Assembly (NCBI GenBank): GCA_014529385.2
Contig: CM043955.1
Span: forward strand, 152,258,140-152,322,139
From: Adiantum capillus-veneris
Taxonomy: Eukaryota; Streptophyta; Polypodiopsida; Polypodiales; Pteridaceae
DNA: 64,000 nucleotides
Direction of reading: 5' to 3'
Shown here: positions 57,311 through 64,000 of the stretch, piece after piece
Numbering within the stretch: position 1 is the stretch's first letter
Layout: each line of letters starts with the position of its first letter
Made by a program: the position numbers and the translations under genes
Notes under the pieces: model-generated
Databases searched by the model: none
Seen by the model: the letters and a program-made list of their open reading frames with translations, nothing else
What the model was told of the DNA's origin: nothing

Positions 57311-58110
57311 AACATGGCCTTAAGACCAATGATGGGGGCTAGAGCCTTTGCAAAATGGGGTATAGATTTTGTTGGACCGATACAGCCACCTGCTTATAGA
57401 ATCCAAGCTCAATATATCATTGTAGCTACGGACTATTTGACCAAGTGGGCCGAGGCTAAAGCAGCCCAAAAGAATGATGCCAGAACCACTGCTGCATTCT
57501 TATATGAGTATGTATTCACGAGATATGGACTACCAATAGAGATTGTCAGTGATCGGGGAACTCATTTTCTCAATGAGGTAATAGAGTATTTTCTTAATGA
57601 GTTTATGGTCATCCATAACAAATCAGCTCCCTATCACCGACAAGCAAATGGACAAGCTGAGCATACGAGTAAAATTCTTAGCTCGGTACTAGCCAAAGTG
57701 GTTAGTTCATGAAGGAGAGATTGGGAAATGAATCTCCATGCTACTCTATGGGCTTATCGAGTTTCATTCAAAACAGCTCTAAATGCTACACCCTTTAACC
57801 TTGTTTATGGTCTTGATGCCATACTGCCAATGCAATTTCTATTGCCGACATTAAGGGTAGCACAGAATCTTGAGTGGACTGGATATGAATTGTCAGAAAG
57901 ACTTGAAGATTTAGAAAAGCTAGATGAGCAAAGGCTAAGTGTTGTAGCTCATATCTATGCACAAAAGCGAAAACAAAAACAGTTTTTTGATTCCCACTTA
58001 ATCACAAAAATCTTCAAGAAAGGGGACTTATTTCTAGTCTATTCCCTTAAGCAACACATTCCCAAGTTTAACAAAGAGGGAGAAATACAATTTGCCACTA
58101 ACCAATGAAT
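57224..58110 (+). pseudogene. Element C integrase core and C-terminal part
   Basis: AKWGIDFVGPIQPP carries the first catalytic Asp, IVSDRGTHFLNEVIE the second, and the Glu follows NGQAEHTSK at about 57660, so the D-D-E triad is present. YIIVATDYLTKWAEAKA and LWAYRVSFKTALNATPFNLVYG are lineage-typical. There is a stop at 57710 (TGA). IFKKGDLFLVYSLKQ at about 58010 starts the C-terminal domain. The segment between there and the PLTNEF tail looks shortened. Confidence 0.85.
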
Positions 58111-58745
58111 TTCTAGAGAGAATGCATGCAGCCAAACAAAGAAATATCAAACGTCAGCAAGTTATTGATGATGAAGCCCAAGAGGAAGCTAGGCTTCGGG
58201 TACTCAAGCGGAAAGCTGCTCTCAAGAATCAACAGATATCGATTCCCATCAACACTTTGGAAATAGATGATCGACAATGGGAATTACCTAAAGACGTAGT
58301 TTCAACACATGACGTCTGGTTAGATGGAATGGATTTGCGCATCAAAGTACAGCTCAACAATCATAGCACCAATGCTTTGGTAGACACAGGAGCTAGAGTG
58401 AATGCAGTCAGTTATTCCACATACAAGAAGGCAACAAGTCAAGCATTGATAGCAGGAATAGAGACAATCAAAGGATGCAACAAGAATACAACTTCAAAAT
58501 TGGGAGAAGTCAACTTGAACGTGGTAGTACATGGATGTTCATGTCCTCATCAATTTGTATGCTTGCCAGATGAACACATGAATGAGACGATGGTTCTTGG
58601 AATTCCTTGGATGTGTACATACAAAGCAGTACCAGATTGGGATACGAATCAACTAAAGCTATCACCTAAAGGAGGGCAACTCATTGTTCCAATTGCACCA
58701 AGCAAGGAGGAATGCAAAAGAAGCAATCAACAGACCAATCCATGA
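58092..58745 (+). CDS. Element C integrase tail fused to second retropepsin-like domain
   Basis: A 217-codon open frame. Residues about 1-40 (PLTNEFLERMHAAKQRNIKR) are an integrase-end type tail. Residues about 60-195 look like a retropepsin: NALVDTGARVNAVS at about 58375 with the canonical D-T-G-A, then MVLGIPWMCTYKAVPDWD as the L-G segment. The normal protease of C is at 49634, so this is an extra one after integrase. A related, inactivated version occupies the 3' region of element G. Function is unknown: it may be an accessory protease or a captured gag-protease piece. Confidence 0.6.
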   Translation: MPLTNEFLERMHAAKQRNIKRQQVIDDEAQEEARLRVLKRKAALKNQQISIPINTLEIDDRQWELPKDVVSTHDVWLDGMDLRIKVQLNNHSTNALVDTGARVNAVSYSTYKKATSQALIAGIETIKGCNKNTTSKLGEVNLNVVVHGCSCPHQFVCLPDEHMNETMVLGIPWMCTYKAVPDWDTNQLKLSPKGGQLIVPIAPSKEECKRSNQQTNP

Positions 58746-59430
58746 AGCCAATCTTCTCCACCCCCTCGACAATCAAATGCTACATGTAGCATGCAAGGAG
58801 TCAGGCATATTTGGGTACCAAAAGCACAGCTTAAGGATAAACCGATTCAGATCTGGGTGCCTAAAACTTCACAGAAGAAACAAAAAAAGGTTCCAAGGAT
58901 TTGAACACAGAATCAAGTATCTCCAAGCAAGAAACCTAACATGAAAAGGGTTTGGAAGAAAAAGGAGCACTTATCTTCTCCACAAACCGTGAAAACAATC
59001 AGGCAGTGGCAAGTTAAGTCTCAACAAACTCCGCCACACCATGCAGCACCAAGCCGACCAAGCTACCAATGGACAAAAAAAGCTCAACAACAGTCAAAAT
59101 TTCTACCAACAGCTCAGGCAATTGGAGTGCTAAAGCACCCTGATGGTACCATCAAGCAAAGAGCACAAAAGCTACAAGATATTCTCTTTGGAAGACATCA
59201 GCAAAACAAACCTCGACATCGGAAACCCTTGAGTCAATTACTCAAGACTCAGCTCTTGCACACAAAATGGGTTTGAATTGCATTGATCTTCATATCAGGG
59301 TAGATCCAATTACGGCTATGCATAGACACAATTATTCAACCCATGCACGCAGTCGTCTCGGAGTACGCCACCCAGGAGGGGTGGAAGGGCACTAAGTACT
59401 AAGTAATTAAGGGCAATGTTTGAAGAGGGA
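58746..59430 (+). pseudogene. Element C 3' basic region with IWVPK repeats
   Basis: The frame after the second protease shifts and gives IWVPKAQ and IWVPKTSQ near 58805-58870, then 58941-59276 (111 codons), rich in Lys, Gln, Pro and His. Element G has IWVPKPQ in the same place. The region closes near GGAGGGGTGGAAGGGCACTA (59375-59394), which recalls the pre-tract phrase of G and A, but no LTR of C follows. Confidence 0.5.
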
Positions 59431-60700
59431 TCTATGTTAACGTGCAATTTTTTGCAAAATTACCTAATAATGCTCTTATAATTTATCATCAAGAAAAAAT
59501 TCACTGATAATATCTTCCCGATGAGTGTAAATAGTGTATATACTATCAGAAAATCATTAAAAATAGTCATTTTTGGGTATTTTTCATCATTTTTATTGAT
59601 AAGGAGGCCTAAATTTGGAGAAATCCAACAAAAAAAAATAAAGCTGTGTTTTTCAAGGAATTTTCTTAATTATTGGATTTTTACTTTACTTTTTTTGAGC
59701 ATTTTGCTATTTTCTTTGATTTTTTCAACTAAGCAGGTCAAAATGAATAATAAATAGCATGGAAGCTCAGATGGAAAAATGGAAGACACGATAGTGATAA
59801 AAAAGACAAGGCGGACAAGTACAATAATTTTCAATGAAATCAGAAGATGGAAGCGGGAAGCCTAAATTAGGTGGCCAGGCCTACTTTTGCAAAATTCTTG
59901 CAGAATGAGCTACAGGAATCCGATCACAAAATTTTTTGAGTCTAACATAGACTTCACAACCTAGTAGGACTAATGGGAGAATTTGGTTTGGGAAGTCCAG
60001 GTATAGATATCCATGGTAGGCTAAAACCACCTCATTTCCACTTAGAGCCTTTGCAGAGAGAGATTTTGGCCTCTTTCCCTCGACATTTCCGGAGCCCACA
60101 GTTGACCATTTTCAGCGTTGTCTCACACGAAACATGAGGGGTAAGTTCTTTACTTGATAATGATCCATTTTTTACGGCCAGTAGCAGCTAGTCTAAAGCC
60201 TTAGAAAAAACCCTAGAAACCGAGCAGTGCACGAAGACCTACAACCTAAAACTGACCGTAACGCCTGCTAGCTTGACCAAATCGGATGGGATTTGAACCA
60301 TAGCATGCCCTAACATAATAGAGCCTTTTTATACCATCAAATGACCATTCTCGGCTGGGGTCAAGGGGGTCCCCAGTAGAAAAGCTAGGTTTTTGGCAAA
60401 TGTCAAAATTCCGACCTGACTTCATAGATGGCTTGCTAATGAGGTCCATATACAATGTATATGATTGGTTTGGTGAAAGTGTCGAAGTGTCAAATTCGAC
60501 ATACGGGGCCAAACTGACTCCAAATGAGCCAGAAGTGGACAGGTTGCTTCACGAAAATGTTACGGACAAGTCCAAAGCCTCAAAGTTGATTGACCAACCC
60601 AACAGACAGAGTAGTCACAAAACACGGTGATTTCAGAGTCAACAAAGCACAAAGTGATGCCAGCATGAACAAACTTGACCAAATTCAATTTAGGACTTGT
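59431..60700 (+). other. Region F start: possible LTR and leader, limits unresolved
   Basis: TGTTAACGTGCAATTTTTTGC at 59434 looks like an LTR start, and AT-rich sequence follows. No second copy and no tRNA-Asp primer site is seen, so the LTR is unproven. A 17-bp inverted repeat CATATACAATGTATATG lies at 60447-60463. Confidence 0.3.
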
Positions 60701-61500
60701 ATTAGGTGTATGAAACATGTTTAGGTCAAAATTTGTGGGTTTTGCAAAGTTTTTGTCATTGAAGTTAATAATCGCGAATATTTACTTTTGCATCAGTTTT
60801 GCTTGGAAATTGTCAAATCATCTCACCTATTGCATGCCAAAATTCAAGTATGAGCCAAAATGACCACCCATTACTTGTGAAATTGCCAAACAACGCAAAG
60901 AAGTCTTTGCAAGCCAAAATTTGGGTTATGAACAACTTTTCTTGATCCAATTCACCATGCCCATAACCAATTTGTACCAAAAAATGTGAATTTTGGAAGA
61001 AAAGTTAATAATCGCGATTATTTACTTTTTGGTCAAAATTGGGGAATTTTGATATTTGGCCATCATACATTCAAAGTACATGTTGTGATAAGCCTAGTAG
61101 CCAACTTTGAATCAAGTTGGAGTTCAAAATCTCAAATTTCCTTAATATCTATTGTTTCAGAGACCTAAAGCCAAAATCTGGTACCATTTTCAACCTATGC
61201 ATCCAAATGAGCTCATACTTCACTCAGAGCATGAATTGGGTATATACTTCAAGCCTATAAAGCCAAGTTTGCAAAAAGTTGGAAATTTTCCTCAGCTGTA
61301 AATAATCGCGATTATTTACTTTGGTTGCAAATTTTTGTTTTGACCATACAGTTTTGTTCCTTGCATGATTTTATGCATCTTTGCTTGTTTAAAAATTGAT
61401 TTAAAGCAATTTGGACCAGATTGTGAGCATTTCAGTTTAAAAGGACATTCCAGAGAAAAATCCGACAAATCTGCTAACTTTGCACTCTATTCATTGAACA
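60700..61500 (+). repeat. Region F leader with palindrome array
   Basis: Palindrome copies at 60765-60784, 61005-61024 and 61299-61318. The last is the perfect 20-bp palindrome TAAATAATCGCGATTATTTA. Intervening sequence differs from the B and C leaders, but the motif and spacing (240 and 294 bp) are the same type. No coding frame. Confidence 0.75.
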
Positions 61501-61639
61501 GGAGCAATGCAAGCAACGGAGAGGGCCAAGAAGAAGATAAACTAGAAAGAGAAACTACAAGAACTGCCAGCGTATCAACTAGACCCCGAGTCAGTCAAAG
61601 TGGCAAAGGCATCCTAACTTTCTAAAGAACAGCTAGAAG

Positions 61640-62653
61640 AGCACCACACTACGGTCTTTAGTGACAGGTTCAAGTGTGAAGAAGGGCATTAGGTGGAGTT
61701 GCAACTCCTTTTTAAAGAGGTCTAAGATGTAGTTGCCAAGCCAGAAACCAAAGAGGCTAACCGCAGGTTGGGACTCACGCATTTACGAACAAGAGCCTTG
61801 TGGAGTGGACTTTTAGAAAGCTTACGAGCTTCTATCCACCATCAAAGAGGACGGAACGGCACAAATATCTGACACCCAAGGGAACAAGGTCGAGGTAGTA
61901 ATCACAAAAGAGATAGTGGTAGAGGCACTCAGATTGCCCACTGAAGGAAGGACCATGCGGGCAAGAGACAGGAAAACCGCAGGCACATTTAGCAAGGAGA
62001 GAACTATGGCTACATTCGCCGATCTTATCCATAAACAAGTGGAAGAGCCAGCCCGTTTGTACCATCAACACTTTCATTTTCTGACAAAAAAGCCACCAAG
62101 GTATACTACACCAAATCACGTCGTGGCCACCACCTTCACTCAGGTTCTTAAGTCAACAACAAGGCAGCGTGTGGACCACACGCAGTATGTCTTGACAACC
62201 TTGAAGGGCACCAAGAAGGAAGGCAAAATCAAATACTTGGGCGCGCCAGAGGTGTTGACTAGAATAGCCTATCATGCCATCAGCATGGCCGACAACCTAC
62301 CACCTGCCCCTAATCAGAATACATGGATTTTGGTAGCACAACCCTCTCCACGAGCTACAAGGTCAGGTAAAAGGTCACAGAAATCAGATGATGAGTCAAC
62401 TGACAGCTCACCAGAGCGGCACAGCAGCGAGAGCTCTAACAACGAAGAAAAGAGAGCCCGGAGAGAAGAGATGAAAAGGAAAGCTGTGGTTGCACACCAA
62501 GAGGAGCCAGTTCAAAAACAAGCGCATTTTGAAAGAGAAAAACAACGCAGTAGGCAAGCACAAGGAAAGGACCCAGAAAAGTGGGTACACACCAGACTAA
62601 AAGGAACTCGAACAAAGCATCACACCAGAAAAGAGGCAGGTGATCCCACATAA
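61640..62653 (+). pseudogene. Region F ORF1, unrecognised retroelement-like protein
   Basis: The frame is open from 61916 to 62653 (245 codons) and extends upstream without an ATG to about 61830 (KEDGTAQISDTQGNKVEVVITKE in part). EVVITKEIVVEALRLPTEG resembles the N-terminal region of uncharacterised plant transposon-associated proteins. The middle has no domain that I know; the last 100 residues are highly charged (RSGKRSQKSDDESTDSS, EEKRARREEMKRKA). Its position after a palindrome leader is where gag lies in B and C. Confidence 0.45.
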
Positions 62654-63350
62654 TATTTAGAAAGAATGTACCAAGAAGCCGAAGCCCTAAAGTTGAAAGA
62701 GGCAGAAGAGGCTACAAAGAAAGCCGAGGAAACGGCTACACAAGAGCAAAGCCATGGATCTCCCCGACCCGCCTCACCGCCTCCGGAAGAACAAGACCAT
62801 CCCATTCCTAGCCCACCACCATCACCAGTAGGCAAAGGAACCAATGAAGAAGTAGAGACTAAAAAAGAGAAAGATTCTGAGTCCACCCACCAACAAACAA
62901 TGAAGAAGAAGAGACTAAAAAAGAGAAATATTCTGAGTCCACCTACCAACAAACAAAATCTACACAAAAAGCTGACCACACTGACGGACATAAGGAAAAA
63001 GAATCCGACGAGCCAGAACTGGAGCAGGCAGTAGAAGAGACTCAAAAGCCGGAGGAAGAAACTGATAAGAAAGCAGATACAGAAAAAGAGCCTACCACTA
63101 CACAGGAGACGGAGCGCGAGCCAAAGAAGGCAGAAAGGATGGCACATGAAGAGATATCAAGGGTTGAGACCATACATCCACTTCTACTCAACCAGAAATT
63201 GCCGAGGCATCAAACCCTCAGGATGTCCAAGAAGAAGACCGACCATCTACCTCCACACAAGAACCACCAGCAATTACGACGCAACAAGAAGCAACACACG
63301 AGGCTGCAGGCACATCCCATCTGGCAAGACAGGAGGAGTGGCAGTCAAAT
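62654..63350 (+). pseudogene. Region F charged, Pro-rich continuation
   Basis: The frame 62666-63034 starts MYQEAEALKLKEAEEATKKA, a helical charged segment, then Pro-rich sequence. A 56-bp tandem duplication (about 62847-62958, GACTAAAAAAGAGAAA at 62857 and 62913) shifts the frame because 56 is not a multiple of three. Minus-strand frames over it are shadows. Confidence 0.5.
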
Positions 63351-64000
63351 GATGAAGTGATAATACGGGTCAATGAATGTGCACGTCAGATGCAGTAAAT
63401 GACGGAGAGACTTTGTTCAGCAGCTTTGAACCACAGCATAAAGGCCAAGGAGCTAAATGGTGATTGACGCTCTTCAAGGAGAGCTAGAAGATAGGATGAT
63501 TATCATCACTAATCTCCAAAGGCAAGTGCAACAGTTGAAGGCAGAAGTGGATCAGGATTAGATGGCCAGAGATAAACACCAAAAAGAAATGGAGGAGCTA
63601 GGTGTCTCGTCACCAAATTATCTTATGCCTGCAAGGTAAAAGACGAGCAGCTGACAGAAGTCACGAATGAACTTCTTACAACCTCTCTGTCAGCTCAGAA
63701 AATTCAAGTGCAGTTAGATGTTGCCAATGCTTCCCTGCAATATTTTGAACAGAGAATCAATGATCAGACCATTTTCTTATAGCAAATCAGAGAAAACCCA
63801 TCCGTGGCCTCGATCAAGGGAACTGATGAAGTGTACAAGGCACTTGAAAATAAAAACAAGGACTTAAAATTGGAATTAAAGCTTGAACAATCATAGCGCA
63901 GAGACCTGGCACTGATGTAGATTCAAAGAGAGGAGGAGCTCCTAAAGGAGATAGCAGAACTCAAGGAGATAGATCAACTCCTCAAAGATGGAAATCCAGA
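63351..64000 (+). pseudogene. Region F long coiled-coil remnant, runs off the window
   Basis: Frames broken by several stops read as heptad-rich helices: LQGELEDRMIIITNLQRQVQQL near 63475-63540 in part, VYKALENKNKDLKLELKLEQS near 63830-63890, EEELLKEIAELKE near 63930. It continues past 64000. A long coiled coil after an unusual ORF is not normal for a gypsy gag-pol and suggests a captured or element-specific protein. Confidence 0.45.

Larger units (their letters stand above)
43268..59430 (+). mobile_element. Element C: Ty3/gypsy element with post-integrase protease
   Basis: LTR, tRNA-Asp-type primer site, palindrome leader, gag, protease, RT, RNaseH, integrase with two zinc modules, and a second protease-like ORF. 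It sits inside element D and is itself split by element E at 52406-56524. No 3' LTR of its type is present; the right limit (about 59430) is where a new leader-like region starts. Confidence 0.8.

Noticed and set aside
58092..59276. Envelope-like ORF in the 3' region of element C
   Set aside because: Some plant gypsy elements have env-like ORFs there, but no signal peptide or membrane segment is visible, and the D-T-G-A and L-G motifs point to a protease fold.
62620..63147. 175-codon minus-strand frame rich in Leu, Phe and Ser
   Set aside because: Antisense of the charged plus-strand ORF; hydrophobic bias is the expected shadow of Lys/Glu codons.

Overview
This window looks like the intergenic part of a large, repeat-rich land-plant genome. 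There are long AT-rich stretches, (AC)n, (CT)n, (GA)n and GATA-type microsatellites, and almost wall-to-wall remains of LTR retrotransposons. I found no convincing host gene, tRNA, rRNA or CRISPR. The retroelement proteins are plant Ty3/gypsy type, and several primer sites match the TGGCGCCGYTGCCGGGGA (tRNA-Asp) class used by Athila-like elements. A fern, lycophyte, bryophyte or gymnosperm is possible, but the species cannot be fixed from sequence alone. Element letters (A to L) are my own labels.

Layout. Element A (1-6928): end of a 5' LTR, tRNA-Asp-type primer site, 5.8 kb of non-coding interior, polypurine tract, truncated 3' LTR. GATA-type satellite DNA and palindromic AT-rich DNA follow (6929-7900). 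Element H lies on the minus strand (about 8040-10464): LTR, primer site and a leader with regularly spaced palindromes. The stretch 10465-12960 is mostly unassigned, with weak copia-like and LTR-like traces. Element G (about 12960-22244) has an A-like leader, decayed gag and protease pieces, polypurine tract and 3' LTR. A minus-strand Ty1/copia fragment, K (22245-23419), follows. Element I (23420-26493), a decayed gag-protease, is cut by the LTR of element B. B (26494-33605) has LTR, primer site, palindrome-bearing leader, gag and protease. It joins a more divergent RT-RNaseH-integrase block, L (33606-38348), which is split by insertion J (34200-35988) and carries a tandem duplication in the integrase. 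Element D (38364-43267), Tat/Ogre-like with a second archaeal-type RNaseH, is cut by element C. C (43268 to about 59430) runs LTR, leader, gag, protease, RT, RNaseH, integrase, second protease, and is itself split by a short-LTR non-autonomous element E (52406-56524) with a perfect 5-bp target duplication. The last 4.5 kb (F) holds another palindrome-bearing leader and an unrecognised ORF with a long degraded coiled-coil region.

How it fits together. The region is nested: I was entered by B; D lies against or in the B/L block; C entered D; E entered C. All coding regions except those of E carry several stops or frameshifts, so these are old, inactive copies. Three observations stand out. (1) Leaders of four elements (B, C, F, H) carry near-perfect 16-20 bp palindromes at about 240-300 bp spacing, all sharing an ATC(A/G)CGAT core although the surrounding sequences differ. 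(2) Element C has a second retropepsin-like domain fused downstream of the integrase tail, and element G keeps a related domain in its 3' region. (3) Element E is a 4.1-kb LTR element with no RT or integrase that carries two unrecognised ORFs.
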